From NCBI GenBank assembly GCA_034520725.1, contig JAXHNH010000014.1:1-64000 (forward strand): DNA of 64,000 nt, read 5' to 3'. The notes below the pieces were generated by a model, which worked only from the letters and a program-made list of their open reading frames with translations, did not search any database and was not told the DNA's origin. The position numbers were made by a program, and so were the translations under genes. The DNA is from Gracilimonas sp034520725 (GTDB lineage Bacteria > Bacteroidota > Rhodothermia > Balneolales > Balneolaceae). Shown one piece after another: positions 19,672-28,936 of the stretch; position 1 is the first letter of the stretch; the number at the start of each line of letters is the position of its first letter.

Positions 19672-21492
19672 TTAAACCCCTGCCTTTTTCTTCTCTTCTC
19701 TCTTACGATTGTTATGATCAAGAAAAGTTTTTCGGATGCGTAATGCTTTGGGAGTTACTTCCAGCAGTTCGTCAGTGTCAATGAACTCAATGCATTGCTC
19801 AAGGCTTAATTTTCTGGCCTGACTAATCTTAACCGCATCTGAAGTTTGAGTAGCACGGTGGTTGGTCAGGTTTTTCTTCTTCACCACATTTACCACCATG
19901 TCATCACTGCGTTTGTTAACACCAACAACTTGACCCATGTAAACCGGATCTCCCGGCTCAACAAAAAATTCACCTCTGTCTTGAACCCCTTCAAGAGCAT
20001 AACCGGTCACATCACCTTGCTCTAATGCGATCAAAGCTCCGCGCGTTCTTCCGGGAATTTCACCTGCATAAGGCTCATAGCCATCAAACTGCTGGTGCAT
20101 AATTCCGGTTCCGCGAGTTTCGGTAAGCATTTCACCACGGAATCCGATCAATCCACGGGAAGGAACACGAAACTCAATTCGGTTGTTTTCTCCTTCCTGA
20201 CTCATGGATGTCATAATCCCTTTTCTCTTTTGAAGATTATCGATTACTCTATTGCTATAGTCGGTTAGAACGTCTACAATCACTTCCTCAACCGGCTCGT
20301 GCACATCGCCATCAACCTCTTTGAAAAGTACTTCCGGTCGGGATACTGAAAACTCAAACCCTTCACGGCGCATGGTTTCAATTAAAATAGCCATCTGTAA
20401 TTCACCTCGGCCGGATACTTTATAAATATCAGGACTTTCTGTCGCTTCAACCCGCATGGCTACATTAGTACGGACTTCTTTCGTCAGCCGATCTTTCAGC
20501 TGATTGGAAGTCACATAATCTCCCTCTTTCCCGGCAAAAGGTGAGTTGTTCACCCGGAAATACATTGCGATGGTCGGCTTATCCATGTCTACGTATTCAA
20601 GTGGCTTCATGTCAGCAGTATCGGTCAGCGTATCACCAACATTTACTTCCTCATATCCCGCGAGTGCGATGATATCTCCGGCTACGGCTGTTTCAACAGG
20701 CTCACGTTGTAGTCCGTTAAACGTATATAATTTAGTAGCGCGGGCTTTTTCTTTCACTTCACCTTTCCCGTTCATCAAGGCTACTTCTTGTCCAATCTTG
20801 ATGGTGCCTTGCTCAATTCGGCCTACTGCAATACGACCAACATAATCATTCCAGTCGATGCTGCTGACCAGCATTTTGAATTTCTCTTCTGTTTTCTGCT
20901 CAGGAGCAGGAACATGTTCTACAATTTTATCCAGAAGAGGTTCAAGGTTATCACTCTCATCTTCAAGATTTGTTTTAGCGATCCCTTCAACGGCAACTGC
21001 ATATAGTACCGGGAAATCGAGCTGCTCGTTTGTGGCATCCAGCATCACAAACAGATCAAAAATCTCATCCAATACCGCATCAGGACGTGCATCCTTACGG
21101 TCAATTTTGTTAATCACGACTATGGGGCGATATCCCAGGCTCAGTGATTTACGAAGTACGAATTTGGTTTGGGGAAGCGGACCTTCTGCAGCATCAACAA
21201 GCAGAATCACACCGTTCACCATTTTAAGGATACGTTCCACTTCTCCGCCAAAGTCGGCGTGACCAGGTGTATCAACGATATTTATCTTAGTTCCTTTCCA
21301 TTTAACGGCTGTGTTTTTAGAACTAATGGTGATACCGCGTTCTTTCTCAAGATCGCCGGAATCCATTACTCTCTCTTCTACCTGTTGGTTCTCTCTGAAG
21401 GTTCCGCTCTGTTTTAGAATTTGATCTACGAGCGTGGTCTTGCCATGATCTACGTGGGCAATGATGGCAATATTTCTTAAATCTTGTGACAT
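19672..21492 (-). CDS. typA: TypA/BipA ribosome-associated GTPase
   Basis: Intact 606-residue translational GTPase used in ribosome assembly and stress adaptation. G1 is AHVDHGKT at residues 12-19, G2 region RGITI near 54, G3 DTPGHADFGGEVER near 76-89, and G4 NKIDR near 128-132. The EF-G-like C-terminal part includes VSRPEVLFKEVDG and IEFRVPSRGLIGFRGEMLT, diagnostic of TypA, and the tail is lysine-rich. The length matches the family. It is monocistronic, with 206 bases without a gene downstream and a divergent promoter region upstream facing the exchanger gene. Confidence 0.97.
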   Translation of the reverse strand: MSQDLRNIAIIAHVDHGKTTLVDQILKQSGTFRENQQVEERVMDSGDLEKERGITISSKNTAVKWKGTKINIVDTPGHADFGGEVERILKMVNGVILLVDAAEGPLPQTKFVLRKSLSLGYRPIVVINKIDRKDARPDAVLDEIFDLFVMLDATNEQLDFPVLYAVAVEGIAKTNLEDESDNLEPLLDKIVEHVPAPEQKTEEKFKMLVSSIDWNDYVGRIAVGRIEQGTIKIGQEVALMNGKGEVKEKARATKLYTFNGLQREPVETAVAGDIIALAGYEEVNVGDTLTDTADMKPLEYVDMDKPTIAMYFRVNNSPFAGKEGDYVTSNQLKDRLTKEVRTNVAMRVEATESPDIYKVSGRGELQMAILIETMRREGFEFSVSRPEVLFKEVDGDVHEPVEEVIVDVLTDYSNRVIDNLQKRKGIMTSMSQEGENNRIEFRVPSRGLIGFRGEMLTETRGTGIMHQQFDGYEPYAGEIPGRTRGALIALEQGDVTGYALEGVQDRGEFFVEPGDPVYMGQVVGVNKRSDDMVVNVVKKKNLTNHRATQTSDAVKISQARKLSLEQCIEFIDTDELLEVTPKALRIRKTFLDHNNRKREEKKKAGV

Positions 21493-21709
21493 GTAATTGT
21501 ATAAAGTCTATTATTTTAAAATGAAATTGCCGACCGGTTCGTTCTTTAATGACTGAGAATAAATAATTTGATAGGTTTTAAACCTTGCACACTCATTCTT
21601 TATCCATATTTACCGAAAAACAGCAAGCCTTGAATATACGGGTTATTCAGCGGATTACGTATTATTAAATTAATTATTGTATTACATCCTACTCTAAACG
21701 CTTTAAACA

Positions 21710-22669
21710 ATGACTGTACTTTTACTTTGGCTCATATTTGGTCTTATCCTTTTGATCAAAGGAGCTGACCTTTTAGTCAATGGGGCCTCTTCACTCGCCA
21801 AAAAATTCAACATTTCTGATCTTGCCATAGGTCTAACCATCGTCGCTTTTGGAACCTCCGCCCCTGAACTTGTTGTCAATGTAATGGGGGCTATTGAAGG
21901 ACATCACGAGATCGTTTTTGCCAATGTGATTGGGAGTAACAACTTTAACCTGTTAGTAATTCTGGGTATTACCGGACTTATCACTCCGCTTATTGTTCAG
22001 TCAAGCACAGTGTGGAAAGAAATTCCCATATCCCTGTTAGCGATTATTTTACTTTTCTTCCTCACAAATGATCTATGGTCTTCCAATTCCTCTTTACTGA
22101 GCAGATCAGATGGTTTGATATTATTGATCCTGTTCGCAGGTTTTCTATTCTACGTGTACAAACAACTATCAACTGACACTGCTACACCGGTCGAAAACCA
22201 AGTTCACTTATCACAGTTCAAGATCTGGAGTTTTATTGTAATTGGTTTGGCCGGATTGGTATTAGGAGGAAATCTGGTGGTTGAGAATGCCATCGAAATT
22301 GCTGACATACTTGGTGTCAGTGAAAAAATAATCGGGTTGACGATCATTGCCGCCGGAACTTCTCTTCCGGAGCTTGCCACTTCCGTAGTTGCTGCCTTCA
22401 AAAAGAATACCGACATAGCCGTTGGTAACATTATTGGCTCAAACATTTTTAACATATTCCTGATTCTTGGTGTAAGCTCACTTGTAAAACCCATTCAATA
22501 TAACCCGTCGTTTAACTCTGAAATGTATTTACTGGCCGGTGGAACAATTCTGCTTTTTGTGGGGATGTTTACAGGCCAAAAGAAAAAACTAGACAGATGG
22601 GAAGCGGCGTTATTGCTGCTGATATTTTTTGTCTATACGGGATACCTGGTTGTTGGGGAAGTTTGGTAG
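21710..22669 (+). CDS. Calcium/sodium antiporter (CaCA family, YrbG type)
   Basis: 319-residue inner-membrane exchanger with about ten hydrophobic helices. It carries the two inverted alpha-repeats that define the CaCA family: AFGTSAPELVVNVMGA (about residues 47-62), then VIGSNNFN, and AAGTSLPELATSVVAA (about 222-237), then IIGSNIFN. The two Glu in these repeats are the ion-binding acids. Probable Na+-driven Ca2+ extrusion. Start ATG at 21710; single gene, divergent from typA. Confidence 0.92.
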   Translation: MTVLLLWLIFGLILLIKGADLLVNGASSLAKKFNISDLAIGLTIVAFGTSAPELVVNVMGAIEGHHEIVFANVIGSNNFNLLVILGITGLITPLIVQSSTVWKEIPISLLAIILLFFLTNDLWSSNSSLLSRSDGLILLILFAGFLFYVYKQLSTDTATPVENQVHLSQFKIWSFIVIGLAGLVLGGNLVVENAIEIADILGVSEKIIGLTIIAAGTSLPELATSVVAAFKKNTDIAVGNIIGSNIFNIFLILGVSSLVKPIQYNPSFNSEMYLLAGGTILLFVGMFTGQKKKLDRWEAALLLLIFFVYTGYLVVGEVW

Positions 22670-22703
22670 TTGAGACAATAGATATACTTTTCTAAACCTT
22701 GGA

Positions 22704-22803
22704 CCGAACGCTGCGAGGACCTGACGGACGCTCGAAGGTACTACTCACTTGTTTGATTTGGCAGCAACCTCGTAGCGTCCGCCAGGTCCTGCGAGCGTTG
22801 CCG
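22704..22803. repeat. Imperfect inverted repeat, REP family A copy 2
   Basis: Left arm ACGCTGCGAGGACCTGACGG and right arm AGCGTCCGCCAGGTCCTGCG are near-complementary around a 27-base AT-rich loop. It lies in the convergent gap between the exchanger and the porin and shares its core with 14483-14552. Confidence 0.65.
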
Positions 22804-22838
22804 TATAATTGTTGATAAGCATCCCTTCATTTACAGTC

Positions 22839-23912
22839 CTAAAATCGGATCTCACCGATCAGTTCAATTCGGCTAAAATCGACCGGATCGAATACAGCTC
22901 TGGACTCTCTATGACTGAAATCAAGCATGATCTTGGATCTATCTTTGAAAACGTACGCAAGGCCCACCACACTCTCCATAACGATCCAACGCTGACGATC
23001 TTTATCAACCATTTGCTCAGTTCGCCCCGTCAGGAAGACTGGGATCTTCTTGACAGGCTGTAATTCCCCAAACACACTCCATCCCTGAAAATCGTATGGA
23101 GGGTATGGTGATACGATCCCCTCAAACCTTATATCATCCGTTGACTCGAAACCTTGAGCCACTGCATTGAATCTAAGAGACTCATAAGAGACAGCTGCGC
23201 CGTATATATTAAAATCCGGATTCGAGACTGAATTACCTTTACCAATAGCTCCAAATCCGGTTAACTGAAAACCGGGCAGTAATTCTGCAGCAGGACGTAA
23301 ACTCAACCTCCCTTCAATAACTTTATTATTATTCTCTTCCAAGGATGAATATCCCCCACCATTGTAAACACCAATTGAAAAACTACCGTATCTGCTGTCG
23401 TTTGATGACAGCCCTGAATCATTCAGAGGCTCTCCAAGACCGGTCTCAAATACGATACCGTAATCGGCTGAGGGTAAAAAATTATTCTGATCCAGGAACA
23501 TGCTTCTCTGAGATCTGTAATCATTTACCTCTTGCTCAAAACTGATCCAGGGTCTTCTTGTCACACCAGCCGATATTACCGGTTCATTGAAAAATCCAAT
23601 ATTTCGAATATCATATTCTACATAGGCGTACTTCAGGCGGAGTTCTATATCACCTAATCCGTCACCTTCCCTATCGATGGTCACATCTTGCGTTAAGCGA
23701 GCATTTAATCCCTCCGCAAGCCTGTGCCTGAAGTTTACGTAGCCCCTTTTTATAGTAAATTGGTTATGAAAGGAATCACCTGTGATGTCATGCTCGAATG
23801 AGAGAAACATGACTCCATCAATTCTAAAATTATCAGTGACATTTTGTGCCTGTGTAATGTTAAAACACAGAGACACAAGCGTAGCTATCACTACAATTGT
23901 GACCTTTTTCAT
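22839..23912 (-). CDS. Outer-membrane porin (phosphate-selective porin O/P-like)
   Basis: 357 residues with a clean signal peptide (MKKVTIVVIATLVSLCFNITQAQ). The rest is alternating beta-strand text such as FTIKRGYVNFRHRLAEGLNA and KYAYVEYDIRN, and ends in the outer-membrane signature IELIGEIRF with terminal Phe. The FTIKRGYVNFRHR pattern and the RRPWISFEQ region resemble porin O/P-type barrels that pass small anions or other solutes. The substrate is not evident. Single gene, convergent with the exchanger. Confidence 0.8.
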   Translation of the reverse strand: MKKVTIVVIATLVSLCFNITQAQNVTDNFRIDGVMFLSFEHDITGDSFHNQFTIKRGYVNFRHRLAEGLNARLTQDVTIDREGDGLGDIELRLKYAYVEYDIRNIGFFNEPVISAGVTRRPWISFEQEVNDYRSQRSMFLDQNNFLPSADYGIVFETGLGEPLNDSGLSSNDSRYGSFSIGVYNGGGYSSLEENNNKVIEGRLSLRPAAELLPGFQLTGFGAIGKGNSVSNPDFNIYGAAVSYESLRFNAVAQGFESTDDIRFEGIVSPYPPYDFQGWSVFGELQPVKKIPVFLTGRTEQMVDKDRQRWIVMESVVGLAYVFKDRSKIMLDFSHRESRAVFDPVDFSRIELIGEIRF

Positions 23913-24073
23913 TCTAATCTATATTTTAATATGCGTGCTGATCGTTTGCCTGCAAATTAAAAGTTTATTAACTCTATTTCCTCCAATATTTTAAAGCTGT
24001 ACAGAAAAGTATAATGAACGTTAAATTCGGCCCTTTGTTTAGTTAATAAATCCAGAATCTAATTACTCAACTT

Positions 24074-24850
24074 ATGGATCTTAAAATTTCTGACCAACGA
24101 TTTGTAGTGTGTGGAGCTTCAAGCGGTTTCGGAGAAGCCATTGCCCGACAGCTTTTACAGGAAGGAGCTAGCGTTGTTTTAGTAGCTCGCCGTGGTGACA
24201 TGCTTCGAGATAAATTCGATCATTACGAAGAACAAACCGACATCATTGAAGGCAGTTTAATTTACAGTGAAACGCTTGATAAGATCGAGAAGTCTGTAAA
24301 AGCTAAGGAGACTCATGGAATAGTTTTCAATGCCGGCGGACCACCAACAGGCACTCCCTTAGAAACCACCATGGATGACTGGGATTCTTCCTGGAAACTG
24401 GTAATGCGCTGGAAGATCGACCTGGCTTTGAGGCTGGCTCCGTACTTTAAAGAAAAAGAATATGGCAGAATGGTTTTCATTGAAAGTCAGTCTGTTAAGC
24501 AACCTTTGCCGTCTCTCACATTGAGTAACAGTTTTAGGGCTGGTGTGGTAGGATTCGTAAAAACTCTTGCAACGGAAGTTGCAAAATCAGGAGTAACGGC
24601 CAATGTTTTAGCTCCCGGCTCACACGAAACTCCTGCTATTGAACGAGTCATTGAAAAGAACAGGGGATCATTAAATATCAGCTTTGAGGAAGCCAAAGAA
24701 AATATGGAAGAGAATATTCCGGTTGGGCGAATGGGGAAGGCTGAAGAATTTGCCTCACTGGCAGCCTGGTTACTATCACCACATTCCGGTTATGTTACGG
24801 GGCAGACCATCAGTCATGACGGTGGAAGTGTTCAAGGTTTGTTTGGTTAA
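24074..24850 (+). CDS. Short-chain dehydrogenase/reductase lacking the usual Tyr-Lys pair
   Basis: 258 residues with a Rossmann N-terminus: VCGASSGFGEAIARQLL (about residues 12-28) is the cofactor motif, and FNAGG (about 90) stands for NNAG. In place of the catalytic YxxxK the sequence is LTLSNSFRAGVVGFVKTLA, so Tyr is Leu/Asn and Lys is Arg, while the helix after it is fully conserved. VTANVLAPGSHETPAIERV and GYVTGQTISHDGGSVQGLFG complete the fold. It belongs to an SDR subgroup with an altered active site; the substrate is unknown and normal oxidoreductase chemistry is doubtful. Confidence 0.85.
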   Translation: MDLKISDQRFVVCGASSGFGEAIARQLLQEGASVVLVARRGDMLRDKFDHYEEQTDIIEGSLIYSETLDKIEKSVKAKETHGIVFNAGGPPTGTPLETTMDDWDSSWKLVMRWKIDLALRLAPYFKEKEYGRMVFIESQSVKQPLPSLTLSNSFRAGVVGFVKTLATEVAKSGVTANVLAPGSHETPAIERVIEKNRGSLNISFEEAKENMEENIPVGRMGKAEEFASLAAWLLSPHSGYVTGQTISHDGGSVQGLFG

Positions 24851-24886
24851 TCTATATATAACCATTCCGGGATAACCCCCTTTTTT

Positions 24887-25762
24887 TTAATTCTTGTATA
24901 CTCTTACATAATCGACGATCATGTTTGCTTCAGTTAGATCCGGATCTATACCATTTCTGTTATCGCCTGTTTCGTACTGTGAATCACTCCCCCAGTTACC
25001 ACCCATGGCTACATTCAGAATTATGAAAAAATCATTATTGAACGGCCAGGTTTCTGCTGTTTTTGAACCAGGGTTATAAATATAGAACACCTCTTCATCA
25101 ACCTTAAAAGTCATGCTCTCCGGGGTCCATACTAACTCATATACGTGAAACTCGGAACTGAAATTCGGGACAGTAATTTGATCTGAGTTCTGGGTGTTTC
25201 CATAGCTTGAAGGAGTGTGTAATGAACCATGAACAACACCCGGGTCTTTTCCCACATGTTCCATGATATCGATCTCCCCTGCAGCAGGCCATCCAGCAGT
25301 ATTGATATCAGAGCCCAACATCCAAATAGCCGGCCATGTACCTATGCCTTCAGGCAATTTTGCTCTCACTTTCACCGTAACGTATTTAAATTCTTTTAGT
25401 CCCTGTGTTTTAATACGTGCTGAGGTCCAGTCTCCACTCTCCTTCAATGCACTAATTATCAGATTGCCATCTTGAACACGTACATTCTTAGATTCGTCGG
25501 TGTAGTATTGCTCTTCATTATTACCCCAACCCCAGTCACCATGACCAATATCATAGGTCCAGTTATCTGGATCCGGGGCCCCATTACCGGAAAATTCGTC
25601 TGACCAGATCAGGTCTCCTGCTTCGTAGGGTATCTGGTACCGTCGGTGTCATTGTAATCAAAGCTATCAACAGCTATTATCCGTTGAACAACAGAATGTA
25701 ACATTAAACGAAAGGTTAACAGTGAGTAAGACTGGCTGGTTATAAATCGTGCTATTGAACAT
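24887..25762 (-). CDS. Glycoside hydrolase family 16 (laminarinase-like), frameshifted near the start
   Basis: The catalytic domain reads LIWSDEFSGNG (about 25600), EEQYYTDESKNVRVQDGNL, GTWPAIWMLG, then GEIDIMEHVG, the ExDxxE motif with nucleophile and acid/base Glu, and ends NMIVDYVRVYKN. About 290 residues with a probable lipoprotein leader starting MFNSTIYNQPVLL at 25762 and a Cys pair. Frame changes between 25630 and 25690 separate leader from domain. GH16 enzymes of this type cut beta-1,3 or mixed-linkage glucans. Last gene of the SusCD operon, which together with the GH3 upstream suggests laminarin use. Confidence 0.88.
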
Positions 25763-25786
25763 CAGTTAAATTTTTAGGATAAAAAA

Positions 25787-25812
25787 AGGAAGGAAGCTTT
25801 CACTTCCTTCCT
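25787..25812 (-). terminator. Intrinsic terminator between PKD lipoprotein and GH16
   Basis: AGGAAGGAAG stem, six-base loop and CTTCCTTCCT arm; read on the minus strand it is followed by seven T. It sits between the PKD gene stop and the GH16 start, so GH16 is either made by read-through or has its own promoter. Confidence 0.8.
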
Positions 25813-25830
25813 AAATACTATTTACTAATA

Positions 25831-27279
25831 CTATTGTGCTGCGGTGAATTGAACATCATCAATGAAGAAAATACCTGGCCGACTATGGCCTTCTCCACCG
25901 ATCTGAATTATGATCTTATCATAAATATCAGAGTCACTCCAGCCACTGAAATCGAATTCCAATTCTACCCAGGTATCAGTTTCAGCTACCTGCTGAATAA
26001 TAGTAGCTTGATTTTCCCAAGGGGCAGGATTCTTGGTATCGTGTAATTTTACTTCAACCTGCTTTGCGAGATAATCAGTTGGCGCCCATACTTGTGCTCC
26101 GGGATCAACTGTTTCGTAATCGTTGTATGATGGCATATAAACCTTCATTCGTACAATGCTTCTCTCATTCAAATTGATATTGTACTCTAAGTCTGTGTAC
26201 ACATTATCAAATTGAGTTAAGTTTTTGACATACTTCGCGACTTTAGCAGACGTATTTACTGGAACCGGAGCTGGATTATCATAATTCTCGTTGAACTCAG
26301 CAACTTCATCAGCAGTCCAAATGATATTTCCCTCTTCATCAAAATTATCCATTAATTCTTCTGAAGTATAAGGCAACTCGGGTTCTTCCACTACAGGATG
26401 TGTATATCCCTCCTGAATTAGTCGATGATACCAAGCATCACCATTTGGATCTTCAAACCTGATCCACATAGTATTTTCAGTTAGTTCCAGAATCTGATAG
26501 GTACGGGTTCCAGCATAAAACCCAATAAATGCCGGATCTGAAATGGTTAGAAATAGGTCTCCATTATCTTCTTCTACTAAATTGAATGATTCACCAGTTT
26601 GCGCTGGGTAAGGGGCCCACAGATCATCTCCATCAGGTGGGGTAGTAGCATTTTGAAACTCATCACCGTATCCACCTTGCAGAAATACTTCCCCATTAGG
26701 ATTCATGTCAAATGTAAAGTCAGCTAACGTAAACGTATATCTGTCATTATACAGACCTGACCCTCCTTTTGCTCCGGGTGCAGCCGCCCACCATTCAGGG
26801 AAGAAACTTGTTGTTGGTCCAACACCCATATGACCGGCCTGAGTACTATCAATAACCCATGTCTTACCGCCGGTATTATCAATTCCACCTGTTAGATAAT
26901 TTGAGATTTGGATCATCTAGCAGTGCAGGATTAGTTTCAGCAATGGTAACCGATATCAGTATTCATTGCTTGTCCTGATGGCGGTAAATATAGTAAGCAT
27001 TACGGTGTACTCACCTTCTAGTGGATATTCTCCAATTACTTCGTCACCCTCTTTAGTTTGTCCGTTCCCAAGATTCCAAACCGCCCTAAAGCTTTCAGAA
27101 GTGTTGGTAAAATGAATCACATTTGCGTTTTCTGCATCAGGTTCCATCTCGAATGTTACGGCTTCCGAAGTTGGCGCGGGATCTAGAGAAGGATCAGACG
27201 ACATCTGTGGTTCACATGCTACCAATCCAAACAGCAGCAGTACCGGTACTATCCATTGTGTTTTAGTTAGTGTTTTCAT
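25831..27279 (-). CDS. PKD-domain surface lipoprotein of the PUL, frameshifted
   Basis: Lipoprotein leader MKTLTKTQWIVPVLLLFGL with lipobox LVAC, then a PKD-like domain (FEMEPDAENANVIHFTNTS, VWNLGNGQTKEGDEV). After a break near 26910-26970 the frame resumes as TIAETNPALLDDPNLK and TWVIDSTQAGHMGVGP. The C-terminal 150 residues are a beta-sandwich resembling a carbohydrate-binding module (VELEFDFSGWSD, PGIFFIDDVQFTAAQ). About 480 residues. It sits in the place of a SusE/SusF-type glycan-binding protein, right after SusD, and likely binds beta-glucan at the cell surface. Confidence 0.78.
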
Positions 27280-27327
27280 AATGATATTGGTTCGGTTATA
27301 AATATTCTTTAGTTAATCAGATCCGGA

Positions 27328-28905
27328 TCAATTATAACCCGCATTCTGTTGCAGCACACCATTTGAAATATCGATTTCAGTTTGAGGTATTGGGAAAAAG
27401 CCTTGTTTAGCTGTTTCATAGGCTACTTCGAAGTCAGGGGCATCACCCTGATACCCGGGTTTTACTTCTCCTTGAAGAGATATATTTTGCTCGGCTTCCT
27501 GTTGACCATATCTCTGAAGATCCCAGTAACGATGGCCTTCAAGAGCCAGCTCCACTCTACGCTCATTTTTAATATTTTCCAATGTTGCAGGTACAGTCGG
27601 TAATCCAACACGCAAGCGTACACGGTTTAAATAATTTTCTGCAGTTGTAGGGTTGCTATTTTCCAAGTGAAGCTCTGCTCCCATCAATAAAACATCTGAG
27701 AAGCGAATAACCCGGTAGTTATTACCCCAGTTTAGTTCCAACTGCCCATCTGACGGCTCATAAAATTTATGGGTAGTGTATTTTTGGGTAAATTTACCGG
27801 TGTGCTGATAGCCAATTGTCAAGCCTGCATTAAACTCACTTTCAAAAAGTATTGTGGCATCAAGTCTTGGATCATTTGGGTCAAAAGAATCAACCAATTC
27901 ATTAGTTACAGGAGTAAAGCTCCATCCCCTTTGATAATCCTCATTTCCTGGTTCTTCCACACGAGGGCCTTGCATTTGAGGAGCCATGTTACCTTCACCA
28001 CCTTGAATGAAACCCCAGTCCCACCATGGTCTTGAATCTGAATATGCGATCTCAAATACAGATTCGTTACTAAATTCAAAGTCAGGCTTAAAGTTATCTT
28101 CATAATTTGGCAATAAATCATGGCCGCTTTGATTGATCACGCTATCGATCATTGTGATTGCAAATGTTCTGTCGATGGTCTGATTTCCAGCCGGAAGATC
28201 TCCACCATATACATCTGAGTAGTAGAGGTAAACTTTAGCCAGTAAAGCCTGACCTGCCCACTTGCTCACTCTGCCTTGTTCGTTTGCCTGAATCGTTACA
28301 GGAAGATATGGAACAGCTTCAGTTAGATCCTGAGCTATCTGAGAAAATACGTCAGAAGGATCTGCCTGTGGTTGATTATATTCATCCGGATTATCAAGAG
28401 GTTCTGTTATGAGTGGTACATTTTGGAAAAAACGTACGAGATCAAAATAGAAATAGGCTCTTAAAAATTTTGCTTCTGCAATAGTGCGATCTATGAATGC
28501 CTGCTCAGCTTCGAGATCTTCTATTTCTTTTAAGTATTTATTAGCTCGGTAAATACCGGTATAGTATTTCTGCCATAACCCATGTATCTCACCGTTAGTA
28601 GTACGGATATTATGCTTGTCAACTTCGATGATATTTGGAGCATCGTTACGACTGGCTCCACCGGCAAAGGCATCATCAGAAGCAATATCACTTAGCATTT
28701 CCGGCACGTGAAAGCCAACTACGGTATTCCATTGAAGAACATCATAAATGGCTACCAATGCTTCCTGTGCATCTTGTTCTGTTTGGTAAAAATTTGATTC
28801 AACTCTTTGGTCGAGGGGTTCTTCATTTAAGAAGCTATCGCAACTGCTAATGAAAACAGTGGAAGCTAAAACCAAGAACGCTGATAAAGTCTTTAAGTAT
28901 TTCAT
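27328..28905 (-). CDS. SusD/RagB family surface glycan-binding lipoprotein
   Basis: About 525 residues. Leader MKYLKTLSAFLVLASTVFIS with lipobox ISSC at about residues 19-22, then DSFLNEEPLDQRVESNFYQT, the usual SusD N-terminus with TPR-like helices (EAKFLRAYFYFDLVRFF). The C-terminal RagB part has FSDVLLMGAELHLEN and NERRVELALEGHRYWDLQRY, and ends NGVLQQNAGYN. SusD caps the SusC channel and captures oligosaccharides. Starts 31 bases after the SusC stop on the same strand. I chose the ATG at 28905 because it begins the signal peptide. Confidence 0.95.
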   Translation of the reverse strand: MKYLKTLSAFLVLASTVFISSCDSFLNEEPLDQRVESNFYQTEQDAQEALVAIYDVLQWNTVVGFHVPEMLSDIASDDAFAGGASRNDAPNIIEVDKHNIRTTNGEIHGLWQKYYTGIYRANKYLKEIEDLEAEQAFIDRTIAEAKFLRAYFYFDLVRFFQNVPLITEPLDNPDEYNQPQADPSDVFSQIAQDLTEAVPYLPVTIQANEQGRVSKWAGQALLAKVYLYYSDVYGGDLPAGNQTIDRTFAITMIDSVINQSGHDLLPNYEDNFKPDFEFSNESVFEIAYSDSRPWWDWGFIQGGEGNMAPQMQGPRVEEPGNEDYQRGWSFTPVTNELVDSFDPNDPRLDATILFESEFNAGLTIGYQHTGKFTQKYTTHKFYEPSDGQLELNWGNNYRVIRFSDVLLMGAELHLENSNPTTAENYLNRVRLRVGLPTVPATLENIKNERRVELALEGHRYWDLQRYGQQEAEQNISLQGEVKPGYQGDAPDFEVAYETAKQGFFPIPQTEIDISNGVLQQNAGYN

Positions 28906-28936
28906 GATCATGAATGTTTAAGGGTATAAATATCCG

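Noticed and set aside
22809..23063. Plus-strand 84-residue open frame at 22809
   Set aside because: It is opposite the C-terminal end of the porin, whose barrel end and terminal Phe are clear.
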